A program made the position numbers and the translations under genes. The notes under the pieces are model-generated. The model did no database searches and was not told the DNA's origin. It was given only the letters and a program-made list of their open reading frames with translations. Positions 17,588 to 25,588 of a DNA stretch of 32,695 bases are shown piece after piece. Source of the stretch: an uncultured Clostridia bacterium (GTDB taxonomy: Bacteria > Bacillota > Clostridia > TANB77 > CAG-508). Where the stretch lies: assembly GCA_934157205.1 (NCBI GenBank), contig CAKPHJ010000017.1, forward strand, positions 1-32,695, in the 5' to 3' direction. The number at the start of each line of letters is the position of its first letter. Positions within the stretch are counted from its first letter, which is position 1.

Positions 17588-19630
17588 ATGCAACTAGATA
17601 ATGATGTAAAATATATAAAAGGTGTTGGTCCCAATAGAGTAAAATTATTAAATAAATTAAACATATTTACACTAAAAGATTTAATTACATATTATCCTAG
17701 AACATATGAAGACAGAAGCAAACCAAAAACAATATCTGAATGTTATGATGGAGAAGAAGCCTTAATTGAGGGAATCGCATGCGGAAGAGTTTTAGAAGTA
17801 AGACTTAAAGGAAAAACAATGCAAAAACTAATAATTAGAGACGAAACAGGGACAGCAACTATAATGTGGTTTAATCAATCATACATAAAAAACAAATTTG
17901 AAGTAGGATGTAAATATCAGTTTTATGGTAAAATAAGCAATAAATTTGGAAAAATATCTATGTTATCACCTGTTTTTGATGAAAATGGAAAAAAATTTAA
18001 CACAGGAAAAATAATTCCAATTTACCCATTAACATATCAACTATCTCAAAATACATTAAGAAAAATAATGGAAAATGCTATAAACGAAATAAAAGGAACT
18101 TTGCAAGAAACTTTACCTAAATATATAATAGATAAATATCAACTAATGGAAATAAACGAAACAATAGAAAAAATTCATTTTCCAAAAAAAATTGAAGAAT
18201 TTTCAAAAGCCAGAAAAAGGCTTGTATTTGAAGAATTATTATCTACTCAGTTAGCATTATTAGAATTAAAAAATAGTTATTTAAACGAAGAAAAAGGTAT
18301 TCAATTTAGCAAAGAAGCAAAAATGTCTGACATAATAAACAAACTACCATTTAAATTAACAAGAGCCCAGACAAGAGTATTAGAAGAAATTGACCAAAAT
18401 ATGGAATCTGAAAAAGCAATGAACAGACTATTACAAGGAGATGTAGGTTCAGGGAAAACAGTGGTTGCAATGTGTTCAGCATATAAAGCTGTAAAATGTG
18501 GATATCAAGTGGCGGTTATGGTACCAACAGCAATTTTAGCAGTACAACATTTACAAAGTTTTCAAAAAATATTTAATGATTTAAACATAAAATGTGAGCT
18601 TTTAGTATCTGGAATAAGCAAAAAGAAAAAAGGACAATTACTAGAAAGAATTGAGACAGGAGAAATAGATATTATAATTGGAACACATGCATTAATAGAA
18701 GACAATGTAAAATTTAAAAAACTAGGATTAGTAGTTACAGACGAACAGCACAGATTTGGAGTAAAACAAAGAACAAAAATAGTAGAAAAAGGACAAAATC
18801 CAGATGTGTTAGTTATGACAGCTACACCAATACCTAGAACATTAGCATTAATTTTATATGGTGATTTAGATATTTCTATTATAGATGAATTACCACCAAA
18901 CAGAAAAAAAATAGAAACATATGCTGTTAACAAAAACATGACAGATAGAGTAAATAATTTTATTGCAAAACAAATAGAAGATGGAAGACAAGCATATATA
19001 GTTTGTCCATTAGTAGAAGAAAATGAAGAAATGGACTTAAAATCTGTAGAAGAATTATACGAACAATATAAAACAACAATTTTTCCTAATTATAATGTTT
19101 CATATATACATGGAAAAATGAAATCAAAAGAAAAAGATGAAATAATGGAAAGCTTTAAAAACGGAAAAATAGACATACTAATTTCAACAACAGTTATAGA
19201 AGTTGGTGTAGATGTACCAAACAGCAATATAATGGTAATAGAAAATGCAGAAAGATTTGGTTTAGCTCAATTACATCAATTAAGAGGAAGAGTTGGAAGA
19301 GGAGAATATAAATCATATTGTATATTAAAATTTGAAGGAAAAGGCGAAACAGTAAGAAAAAGAATGAAAGTAATGTGTGAAACAAATGATGGATTTATAA
19401 TTTCTGAAAAAGATTTAGAATTAAGAGGTTCTGGAGACTTTTTTGGAACCATGCAACATGGAATACCAGAATTTAAAATAGCAAATTTATTTGAAGATAT
19501 GCCTATTTTAAAAGAGGTACAAAATTTAGCAAATATAATATTAGAAAAAGACTCTAAACTAGAAAAAGAAGAAAATAAATTATTAAAACAATTAATCCAA
19601 GAAAAGTTTATGAAAAGAATAGAAATATAA
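17588..19630 (+). CDS. recG: ATP-dependent DNA helicase RecG
   Basis: RecG remodels stalled replication forks and branch-migrates Holliday junctions. The protein has the N-terminal wedge/OB domain (YIKGVGPNRVKLLNKLNI, about residues 9-26; LITYYPRTYEDRS), Walker A GDVGSGKTVVA, the DEQH box in VTDEQHRFGVKQR, TATPIPRTLAL, and the C-terminal helicase motifs VGVDVPNSNIMVIENAERFG and LRGRVGRGE. Length (680) is typical. I prefer ATG 17588 (MQLDNDVKYIKGVG), because AAAGGA at 17573-17578 abuts the other ATG at 17579. Confidence 0.96.
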   Translation: MQLDNDVKYIKGVGPNRVKLLNKLNIFTLKDLITYYPRTYEDRSKPKTISECYDGEEALIEGIACGRVLEVRLKGKTMQKLIIRDETGTATIMWFNQSYIKNKFEVGCKYQFYGKISNKFGKISMLSPVFDENGKKFNTGKIIPIYPLTYQLSQNTLRKIMENAINEIKGTLQETLPKYIIDKYQLMEINETIEKIHFPKKIEEFSKARKRLVFEELLSTQLALLELKNSYLNEEKGIQFSKEAKMSDIINKLPFKLTRAQTRVLEEIDQNMESEKAMNRLLQGDVGSGKTVVAMCSAYKAVKCGYQVAVMVPTAILAVQHLQSFQKIFNDLNIKCELLVSGISKKKKGQLLERIETGEIDIIIGTHALIEDNVKFKKLGLVVTDEQHRFGVKQRTKIVEKGQNPDVLVMTATPIPRTLALILYGDLDISIIDELPPNRKKIETYAVNKNMTDRVNNFIAKQIEDGRQAYIVCPLVEENEEMDLKSVEELYEQYKTTIFPNYNVSYIHGKMKSKEKDEIMESFKNGKIDILISTTVIEVGVDVPNSNIMVIENAERFGLAQLHQLRGRVGRGEYKSYCILKFEGKGETVRKRMKVMCETNDGFIISEKDLELRGSGDFFGTMQHGIPEFKIANLFEDMPILKEVQNLANIILEKDSKLEKEENKLLKQLIQEKFMKRIEI

Positions 19631-19672
19631 ATTATAATATATGAAAATTTTAATAAAAGGATGTTGATAAAA

Positions 19673-19867
19673 ATGATTCAAATAATAATGAAATTAATTG
19701 GAACACTATTGCTATTAGTGGGTGTAGTTTTAATATATGATGCACGTATAATTACAAAAAAGTTTTTTGGATTTGGTGATCAAAATGAGGCTACAATGGG
19801 AATGAAAATTATAGGTTTCTTGTTAGTTATAATAAGTAGTATAATAATATATAAATTTTTACATTAA
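19673..19867 (+). CDS. Small membrane protein, two transmembrane helices
   Basis: About 64 residues with two hydrophobic helices: one near the N-terminus (LIGTLLLLVGVVLIYDA) and one at the C-terminus (IIGFLLVIISSIIIYKFLH), joined by a short loop with FFGFGDQNEATMG. The loop motif recurs in small Clostridial membrane proteins of unknown role. ATG 19661 and TTG 19664 are alternative starts; ATG 19673 fits the AAAAGG best. It is the last chromosomal protein gene before the tRNA and the accessory island. Confidence 0.6.
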   Translation: MIQIIMKLIGTLLLLVGVVLIYDARIITKKFFGFGDQNEATMGMKIIGFLLVIISSIIIYKFLH

Positions 19868-19991
19868 GAACTAACAAGAAAATTAGTTTATATTAAATTT
19901 TAAAAAGCCATGAAGTATTATATTTTGTAATAAGCTGTTTATAAAAATGCCAAAAATTAAAAAAGTTATTTATAAAAATTAAAAAAACCAC

Positions 19992-20020
19992 TTGACTATG
20001 AATTAGTAATGTGCTAAAAT
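19992..20020 (+). promoter_or_regulatory. Promoter of tRNA-Leu
   Basis: TTGACT (19992-19997) and TAAAAT (20015-20020) are spaced 17 bases apart, ending 19 bases before the tRNA. Confidence 0.75.
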
Positions 20021-20039
20021 AATTTTTGTAAATACAAAT

Positions 20040-20123
20040 GCGGATGTGGCGGAACTGGTAGACGCGCTGGTCTTAGGAACCAGTGTCAACGACGTGGGGG
20101 TTCGAGTCCCTTCATCCGCACCA
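20040..20123 (+). tRNA. tRNA-Leu (anticodon UAG)
   Basis: Acceptor GCGGATG (20040-20046) pairs with CATCCGC (20113-20119), discriminator A and an encoded CCA follow. The anticodon stem CTGGT/ACCAG holds loop CTTAGGA with anticodon TAG. A long variable arm (TGTCAACGACGTGGG region) and the T arm GTTCGAGTC are typical of a class II tRNA. The accessory island begins directly after it, but no second copy of the tRNA 3' end was found in the window. Confidence 0.97.
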
Positions 20124-20130
20124 ATGACGT

Positions 20131-20155
20131 TTCTGTTCGAACTAATAGAACAGAA
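20131..20155 (+). repeat. Inverted repeat just downstream of tRNA-Leu
   Basis: TTCTGTTC (20131-20138) and GAACAGAA (20148-20155) form a perfect 8-bp stem around a 9-base loop, 7 bases after the tRNA. It could be a processing hairpin or an attachment-site remnant; nothing decides between these. Confidence 0.45.
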
Positions 20156-20164
20156 TTGATACAA

Positions 20165-20199
20165 AATCAATCAGAAAATAAAATCTGGTTGATTTTTTT
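20165..20199 (+). terminator. Rho-independent terminator of the tRNA-Leu transcript
   Basis: AATCAATCAGA (20165-20175) pairs with TCTGGTTGATT (20184-20194) as an 11-bp stem with one G-U pair, followed by a T-run to 20199. Confidence 0.85.
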
Positions 20200-20250
20200 G
20201 TTGCCTAAAAACAATATTAAAATCATCCAAACGAAAGGATGGTGTTAAAA

Positions 20251-20520
20251 ATGAAGATAATTAAGCAAGAACTACAATTTGAAGAAAGTCTAAAACAAAG
20301 GCTTGAATTTATATGTGAATTTGCTAAAGTTACCCCTATTTTTGTAAATGGTAGCATTAGAAAATTAGAGAAAACTAATCTTACATATATTGAGCCACAT
20401 AAAGTGATTATTAAAAGTATTACTTTTTTAGTTTTCAATTATTCAAATGATGTGTATATTTCTAATTTAGTAAGGAAGATTAAATTATCAGAATTAGAAG
20501 AATATTTGAAAAAATTATAA
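20251..20520 (+). CDS. Hypothetical protein of the mobile element (89 residues)
   Basis: This small acidic-basic protein starts MKIIKQELQFEESLKQRLEF and continues with FICEFAKVTPIFVNGSIRKLE and a Leu/Lys-rich C-terminal helix (KLSELEEYLKKL). No motif I recognise. GAAAGGATGG lies 8-10 bases before ATG 20251; ATG 20239 inside that RBS is the alternative. Its place between the tRNA terminator and the recombinase leader suggests it belongs to the inserted element, perhaps as an accessory or regulator. Confidence 0.55.
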   Translation: MKIIKQELQFEESLKQRLEFICEFAKVTPIFVNGSIRKLEKTNLTYIEPHKVIIKSITFLVFNYSNDVYISNLVRKIKLSELEEYLKKL

Positions 20521-20531
20521 TTTGTAAAAAA

Positions 20532-20559
20532 TTGACATTTATTTAAATCGTGATATAAT
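20532..20559 (+). promoter_or_regulatory. Promoter of the recombinase leader
   Basis: Consensus TTGACA (20532-20537) and TATAAT (20554-20559) with a 16-base spacer. It would start a transcript near 20566, just before the structured leader. Confidence 0.75.
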
Positions 20560-20573
20560 ATAGGCAATTAATT

Positions 20574-20722
20574 ATCTATATTTTCTTGGACAATAGCAAA
20601 TATAGATTTACGAGTACTTTGAAAAATTTATATTATATTACAATTATATTGTATTTTATTTGTGATAAATTAATTTAAGAGATGTCAACAGTACTCGTAT
20701 TGTACTTTGATGTCTCTTTTTT
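20574..20722 (+). promoter_or_regulatory. Attenuator-like structured leader before the serine recombinase
   Basis: Three mutually related structures are visible. ATCTATATTT (20574-20583) pairs perfectly with AAATATAGAT (20598-20607). TACGAGTACT (20609-20618) pairs perfectly with AGTACTCGTA (20690-20699). A terminator pairs 20677-20694 with 20702-20718, followed by six T (20717-20722). The second pairing uses bases of the terminator's 5' arm and loop, so the two exclude each other, which is the logic of an antiterminator/terminator switch. No leader peptide or known aptamer was recognised. The recombinase RBS follows at 20729-20734. Confidence 0.6.
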
Positions 20723-20743
20723 GAAGTTAGGAGGTTGTGCAAA

Positions 20744-22673
20744 TTGAAAGATGAAAAGAAAAAATGTGGCTTATATATGAGAGTATCAACAGAAGACCAA
20801 GCAAGAGAACGGATTTAGCCTTCCAGAACAAAAGGCACGATTGGAATCGTTTTGTAAATTTAAAGGCTATGAGATAATAGACTATTATACAGATGCTGGT
20901 ATAAGTGCTAAAACTGGTAATCATAGACCAGAATTTGAAAGATTAAAAAATGATATTAAGGCTAAAAAGATAAATACTATTGTTGCTTTAAAGCTAGATA
21001 GAATAACAAGAAGTATTTATGATTGGGAAAATTTAATGACATTTTTAGATGAAAATGATGCTTATTTAGATTGTGTGAATGATGAAATAAATACAACAAG
21101 TGCTAATGGCAAAATGATTTCAAGACTTTTAATGAGTGTTAGTCAAAATGAAATTGAGAGAACTAGCGAAAGAACAAAAATAGGACTAGCAGGAGCGATA
21201 AAGTCAGGACATATTCCCCACGTTGCACCATTATGATATAAGCACGAAGATAAAAGACTTGTAATTGATTATGCTACAAAAGATATTGTTGTTAGAATAT
21301 TTGATTTATATTATAACGGTTATTCTTATCAAAAAATAAGTAATCTATTCAATGAAGAAAAAGTATTAGGAAAAGATAATTGGAGAGATTCTACTATTGT
21401 TACTATTCTTGAAAATGAGATATATAAAGGTGATTTCGTTCACGGAAAAAGAACAAAGAACCCTACTTATTATGAAAATGTAGTAGAGCCTATTATATCT
21501 AAAGAAATGTGGGCTGATTGCCAAGTACAAAAAAAGAAAAATTCAAGAAGTTATAAAAGAACTTTGACATATTTATATTTACAAAAATTAAAATGTCCTA
21601 AATGTAATCGTATTTTAGGTGGTAAAGCTACTACAAAGAAAAATGGTAAGACATACTTTTACTATTATTGTAATGATTGTAAAGTTCAATTTAAGGAAAA
21701 TCTAATAAATGAATATTTTGAGCAATTTATAGATGAATTAACTGAATATGACTCTGTTGTAAATCAATTCTTCTTACCTATGATAAAGCAAAAGTTTGAT
21801 GAACCTAAAGAACAATTAGAAAAAGAAATAAATAATCAGAAAAATAAACTTGAAAGAATAAAAAAAGCCTATATCAATGGAGTTTTTGAAATGAATGAAT
21901 ATAACGAAGAAAAGAAAATTGTTGAAAATGCTATTGAAGAACTTGAAAGTAAATTAGATACTACTGATTGTGTGGAAGAATTGAAATTCACACCAAGAGA
22001 TATTTTATTAAAAAGAGATATTGATTTTATAAATAAAATTAAATTATCTAAAGAATATCAAGAAAGAACTAAAACTTGGAAAGATTACACACGAGAAGAA
22101 CAAGCTGATTTAATAATGAGATATGTTGAAGATATTGAATTAGATATTATAGGGACAATAATAGCAGTAAAGCAAATTAATTTTAGAGAATCTATTTGTA
22201 ATCCTTGCCAAGAATTATTTGCTAAAGGTTATATTGATACTACAAAGCCTATGATATTAGGTAATGTATTAGGAAGTGTTAGGTTTAGTAACTATTTGCC
22301 AGAGGAAGAAGTTGGCGAAATAATAATGAGATTACAACAATACTATGATGTACATTTTACAGAGGCAACATACAATGTTCAAGAGCAAATGTTTTATTTT
22401 AACTTTACTGAAGATAACAGTGCTATTGTTAGAGTGTTTCCTTTAGAGGATTATTATAAATTAGATCCAGATAATAAAATGGAAACTTATAAATTTGGAA
22501 TAATCTATATTAACGAAGAAGATAAATTTCAAATGCAAGATATTGATACAGCATTTGATTATATTCCAGATGAAAGTAATGATAGTGTAATTTATATGAA
22601 AGAACCTGTTCCTATATCAGTAGGTGTTAAGCCAGTAAAATTCTGCGAAGAAGATACAGAAGAATCAAATTAA
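20744..22673 (+). pseudogene. Large serine recombinase, interrupted by a +1 shift and an in-frame TGA
   Basis: Site-specific recombinase for integration and excision. TTG 20744 after GGAGG opens CGLYMRVSTEDQARE, with the catalytic Ser in RVST. An extra C at 20810 shifts the frame, and GFSLPEQKARLESFCKFKGY continues to HVAPL, where TGA 21234-21236 sits at the Gly of the usual APxGYK. The same frame goes on through YKHEDKRLV, the recombinase domain, a zinc ribbon (CPKCNRILGGKA ... YYYCNDC), a Glu/Lys-rich coiled coil (about 21790-21960) and a C-terminal extension to TAA. Joined, it is about 642 residues, full size for the TnpX/TndX class. With two defects it is probably inactive unless recoded. 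Confidence 0.88.
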
Positions 22674-22727
22674 TGTGGCACGTTTTGTTTTTATGAAATA
22701 AAAATGAAAGTGGTGGTAGTTAATTTG

Positions 22728-22850
22728 AATAAAATTTATTTGCTAAAAATAAATTTTATTGCCTCGCAGAGCCCCCGAGTTGTGTTAGTATGACACAACT
22801 CATAGGGGGTTAGGACTTATGACAAGGTCAAAGTCCTGTGCTTCGAAGCA
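22728..22850 (+). other. oriT-like region upstream of the MobV relaxase
   Basis: A nest of inverted repeats precedes the relaxase start. There is a 13-bp perfect stem 22728-22740/22748-22760. CCCCC (22772-22776) with GAGTTGTGT pairs to ACACAACTC and GGGGG (22793-22809) around loop TAGTATG. AGGACTT (22812-22818) pairs with AAGTCCT (22831-22837), and the palindrome TGCTTCGAAGCA lies at 22839-22850. TAGTATG resembles the pMV158-type MobV nick site (TAGTGTG before the nick, from memory). Location next to mobV supports an origin of transfer. Confidence 0.65.
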
Positions 22851-22869
22851 AGTTCAAGGAGGTGCTTAT

Positions 22870-24255
22870 ATGGAACAAGAATTAGCTTATTCTTTTCACT
22901 TGGGTAGTGATAAAAATAAAAGTAAATTAGCAAAGAAAGTTTCAAAAGAAAATGTTTCTGGTACTACTTCTCTTTCCAATAATGCTATTCAAAATGCAAA
23001 TGATTTATCAAGGGTAAATAAGCATAATTTACGAGATTATGATAATCAGCGAGAACTTATTACAACTATATATGGAACCAGTGACATTGTAGAAGATGTG
23101 AAACAAGTATATTTAGATGAATTTGAACAAGCTAGAATTGAGTACGATAACAAGCAAACAAGAGCAGATAGAAAAATTGGCAACTATTTTGAAAAAATAT
23201 GTAATTCTCAAAATGATATTGCTTGTGAAATTATTATTGAACTTGGAGATATGGATTTTTGGAAAGATAAAAATGAAGAATATAGATTAAAAATGATTGA
23301 TGTATATAATGAACAAGTCAAAGATTTAATTAAAATTGTACCAACTTTTAAAATAGCAAATGCAACAATTCACTTTGACGAAACCTCTCCTCATATGCAT
23401 ATTGTAGGAGTTCCAGTAGTTGAAAATTGCACAAGAGGAATGAAAAAGCAAGTTGGAAAAAGTAAGATATTTACAAAAACTTCACTAACTGAAACACAAG
23501 ATAAAATGAGAAATGCTTGTATTAAGTCATATAACAAGTTTTATGAGGTCAATACACGATTAAAGGAAAAGCAAAAAGGCAGAAATCAAGATATAAATGT
23601 TAAAGATATGGGAGATTATAGAGAAATCAAGAAACAATTAGCTAAAAAGGAACAAAAGCTTGAAAAAGCAAATACTCAAACTAAAGCTATTGATAATATC
23701 AGTAATGATGTAGATAAAATTTTAAATAATTTAAAACCTACTCTAATGAACAAAAATAATATGGTTATTTCAAGCGAAGATGTCCAGAAATTAAAAAATT
23801 ATACAAGAGACGTAAAAGATATTACTAAAACTGTTAGAAGTGTAAATGACTTAAATATGGCGATTAGCGATTTTGAGCATTCTGCTTTTGAAATAGAAAA
23901 AGAAAATCGTTCCTTAAAGTATGAACTCGAACTAAAAGATAATGAAATTGGCGATTTGAAAAAGGAACTATCTACCAAAGATAAAATTATTAGCAAGTTA
24001 CAGACTGAAAAAGAAAAGATAAAACAAGAGTTACAGAAATTCAAAGGCTTTTGGCATAGTATTATGAGCCACTTTCATAAAAGAATTTGCTATGATAAAG
24101 ATAATAATTATAAAATTGTTAGTGATGAACTATACAAGAACGGAATATTTGACGACAATGATAATGAAATTGTTAATAACATTTATAAAAAAATAACTAT
24201 ACCAGATGAGAATAAAGCTGGAAAGAATAAAAATAAAAACGATATAAAATTTTAA
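22870..24255 (+). CDS. MobV-family relaxase (plasmid recombination/mobilization protein)
   Basis: The relaxase would nick oriT and lead single-strand transfer. The protein is 461 residues from ATG 22870, chosen because AAGGAGGT ends 6 bases before it; ATG 22819 lies inside the oriT-like repeat. The Pre/Mob core includes the metal-binding block ATIHFDETSPHMHIVGVPVV (about residues 170-189). The C-terminal half (about 255-410) is a long coiled coil (KKQLAKKEQKLEKANTQ; LKKELSTKDKIISKLQTEK) ending in a basic tail. The frame is intact, unlike the recombinase upstream and the second relaxase at 26126-26852. It probably belongs to the same integrative mobilizable element as the recombinase. Confidence 0.85.
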   Translation: MEQELAYSFHLGSDKNKSKLAKKVSKENVSGTTSLSNNAIQNANDLSRVNKHNLRDYDNQRELITTIYGTSDIVEDVKQVYLDEFEQARIEYDNKQTRADRKIGNYFEKICNSQNDIACEIIIELGDMDFWKDKNEEYRLKMIDVYNEQVKDLIKIVPTFKIANATIHFDETSPHMHIVGVPVVENCTRGMKKQVGKSKIFTKTSLTETQDKMRNACIKSYNKFYEVNTRLKEKQKGRNQDINVKDMGDYREIKKQLAKKEQKLEKANTQTKAIDNISNDVDKILNNLKPTLMNKNNMVISSEDVQKLKNYTRDVKDITKTVRSVNDLNMAISDFEHSAFEIEKENRSLKYELELKDNEIGDLKKELSTKDKIISKLQTEKEKIKQELQKFKGFWHSIMSHFHKRICYDKDNNYKIVSDELYKNGIFDDNDNEIVNNIYKKITIPDENKAGKNKNKNDIKF

Positions 24256-24273
24256 TATGGAGGTAATTATAAT

Positions 24274-24585
24274 ATGGAAACCGAAAAAGTTAAATTTTTA
24301 ATAAATATGATAAATGATATGAATATAAAAGATAAATTAAGACTAGCAATATGTATGATCCAAAGTAAATGGTTAGGTCTTATATACAACACTAAAGAAA
24401 ACTATGAAAAATTTGATACTATGTTAAAAGATATTGATGAAGAATATAGAACTACTTTAATAAATTTTGCAAAATATAAGCTTGTAATGTTTGTAATGGC
24501 TAAACTTATGGAAATGGAAACAACCAAACAAAATCAAGTTGCTTTATATTTATTTAATAGTGTAGAAAGCAAAATATTATGTTAA
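24274..24585 (+). CDS. Hypothetical protein (103 residues), accessory gene behind mobV
   Basis: The predicted protein is helical with Met and Lys richness: METEKVKFLINMINDMNIKD, then ICMIQSKWLGLIYNTKENYE and a C-terminal helix YKLVMFVMAKLMEME. No catalytic motif or signal peptide is recognised. TATGGAGGTAATT precedes the ATG, and it starts 18 bases after mobV, so it is likely cotranscribed with the relaxase. Function unknown. Confidence 0.6.
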   Translation: METEKVKFLINMINDMNIKDKLRLAICMIQSKWLGLIYNTKENYEKFDTMLKDIDEEYRTTLINFAKYKLVMFVMAKLMEMETTKQNQVALYLFNSVESKILC

Positions 24586-24588
24586 TAA

Positions 24589-24617
24589 TTGCTATTTTAT
24601 GTAGAATGTGCTATAAT
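24589..24617 (+). promoter_or_regulatory. Putative sigma-A promoter
   Basis: TTGCTA (24589-24594), 17-base spacer and TATAAT (24612-24617). It would drive the 93-residue gene at 24706 through the hairpin at 24663-24683. Confidence 0.6.
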
Positions 24618-24662
24618 AAAATTAGTTATATTCTGTACCCAAAGAGAATTTTAACAATAAAT

Positions 24663-24683
24663 CTCGGAGGGTATACCTCCGAG
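24663..24683 (+). terminator. Strong GC-rich hairpin (terminator or leader structure)
   Basis: CTCGGAGG (24663-24670) pairs perfectly with CCTCCGAG (24676-24683) around GTATA. The following bases (TTATTAC) are only weakly T-rich, so it is a weak terminator or an mRNA-stabilising leader hairpin. It lies between the promoter at 24589 and the RBS at 24691. Confidence 0.5.
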
Positions 24684-24705
24684 TTATTACAAGGAGGATA
24701 ATAAC

Positions 24706-24987
24706 ATGACTATTTTGAAACGGATTGAAAAGCAACAAGAGTTTGTAGAAAAGACTACTGTTATTCTTGATAAACTGCTTAACTGGCAACTTGAATGGAT
24801 AGCAACACATCAAAAACCATCGAAAGAAATTATAGAACGTGAGTGGTTTAACTTTTTTGAATTAGTTGAAAAAGGTAAAAAAGATGGAATTGCAGGTGGA
24901 TATTTTTTCTATGAACAAGGAAGAACATTGATTGAAGCTTTTAAGTTCTTTGAAGATGTTGTTCCAGAATTCAAACAACTAAAATAG
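24706..24987 (+). CDS. Hypothetical protein (93 residues)
   Basis: A strong AAGGAGG precedes ATG 24706. The protein starts MTILKRIEKQQEFVEKTTVI, has a Trp-containing helix LLNWQLEWIATHQKPSKEI, then EREWFNFFELVEKGKKDG and GGYFFYEQGRTLIEAFKFFE. It looks like a small soluble helical protein, of no family I recognise. Codon 6 is CGG, one of few intact in-frame uses of that codon in this window, and here a +1 shift would destroy the frame rather than restore one. It has its own promoter and a terminator follows directly. Confidence 0.6.
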   Translation: MTILKRIEKQQEFVEKTTVILDKLLNWQLEWIATHQKPSKEIIEREWFNFFELVEKGKKDGIAGGYFFYEQGRTLIEAFKFFEDVVPEFKQLK

Positions 24988-24992
24988 GAATT

Positions 24993-25034
24993 AAAAGTGG
25001 TATTAAATTGGTAATTCAATTTAGTATCACTTTT
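24993..25034 (+). terminator. Long hairpin terminator
   Basis: An 18-bp stem (24993-25010 with 25017-25034, two G-U pairs) ending in CTTTT, 6 bases after the stop of the 93-residue gene. Confidence 0.7.
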
Positions 25035-25050
25035 ATACTTAAGGTCAATT

Positions 25051-25104
25051 GAAAAAGTAAATTCTATTTGGAAAAAGTAAATTCTAGTTACCGAGTAAAT
25101 GCTA
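25051..25104 (+). repeat. Tandem direct repeats, 20-base period
   Basis: GAAAAAGTAAATTCTA occurs perfectly at 25051-25066 and 25071-25086, with a degenerate third copy (GAGTAAATGCTA) at 25093-25104. The spacing of about two helical turns suits a protein-binding array, such as a transposase end or repressor sites. No transposase gene is adjacent. Confidence 0.6.
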
Positions 25105-25133
25105 TTTATAAGCAAAAATTTAATGCTAAAACA

Positions 25134-25262
25134 TTGATTTTTGCATATTTTTAGTGTAAAATGAGGATATAGACAAGAAAAAAAGACGCACTTAAGCGAG
25201 TGAATTCAAATTAATTTTTTTACCTGTAAGACTAATTTCTATTCACTTAATTGTGCTCGCAA
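25134..25262 (+). ncRNA. Candidate promoter-driven structured RNA or intergenic hairpin
   Basis: TTGATT (25134-25139), 17-base spacer and TAAAAT (25157-25162) would start a transcript near 25169. Downstream an imperfect long inverted repeat spans about 25187-25260, with GTGAAT (25200-25205) opposite ATTCAC (25241-25246) and flanking partly complementary stretches. The stretch 24988-25340 has no protein gene, and this is the only structure besides the terminator and direct repeats. No RNA family recognised. Confidence 0.3.
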
Positions 25263-25346
25263 CAGCGGCAATATGTAGTTAGTGCAGATGTTTCTTGGCA
25301 TAATTTTTGTAAGTTTTATAAGTTAAGAAGATAAGGCTTAAATAGT

Positions 25347-25375
25347 TTGACAAATGTAATAAAAAATTGTATAAT
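25347..25375 (+). promoter_or_regulatory. Consensus promoter of the type III antitoxin RNA
   Basis: Perfect TTGACA (25347-25352), 17-base spacer, perfect TATAAT (25370-25375). Predicted start is near 25382, about 30 bases before the first repeat. A strong promoter fits the need for excess antitoxin RNA. Confidence 0.85.
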
Positions 25376-25410
25376 GAATATACTAAAGGAAGTAATATTG
25401 AAAAATATTA

Positions 25411-25537
25411 TGAAAAGGAAATCCCTAGCCTATAAAGTAGGGTATATTGAAGAGGAAACCCCTAGCCTGATATTTGAAAATAATATTAAAATAGGGTATT
25501 TTGAAAGAGGAAATCCCTAGCCTAAAGTAGGGTATAA
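25411..25537 (+). ncRNA. Type III antitoxin RNA (ToxI-like), three tandem repeats
   Basis: Units start at 25411, 25448 and 25502. Units 1 and 3 are about 36-37 bases and share GGAAATCCCTAGCCT followed by AAGTAGGGTAT. In each unit CCCTA can pair with TAGGG (25423-25427/25438-25442; 25460-25464/25492-25496; 25515-25519/25528-25532). Unit 2 is 54 bases because the loop carries an extra A/T-rich insert. In type III systems the toxin cuts such a repeat RNA into units that fold as pseudoknots and hold the toxin inactive. Position between consensus promoter, terminator hairpin and a ToxN-like gene supports the assignment. Confidence 0.82.
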
Positions 25538-25540
25538 GAA

Positions 25541-25570
25541 GAGCAAAGGTAAAATCCTTTGCTCGAAATT
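25541..25570 (+). terminator. Terminator between antitoxin repeats and toxin gene
   Basis: GAGCAAAGG (25541-25549) pairs perfectly with CCTTTGCTC (25556-25564) around TAAAAT. The T-rich tail is weak (GAAATTATTTTA), consistent with partial readthrough into the toxin gene, the usual way type III loci set the antitoxin to toxin ratio. Confidence 0.82.
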
Positions 25571-25588
25571 ATTTTAAGGAGAATTATT

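Noticed and set aside
25559..25588. TTG 25559 as toxin start
   Set aside because: It lies inside the terminator stem, has no RBS, and the family N-terminus begins at LYKIDINYIKYL; TTG 25589 has AAGGAGA at the right distance.
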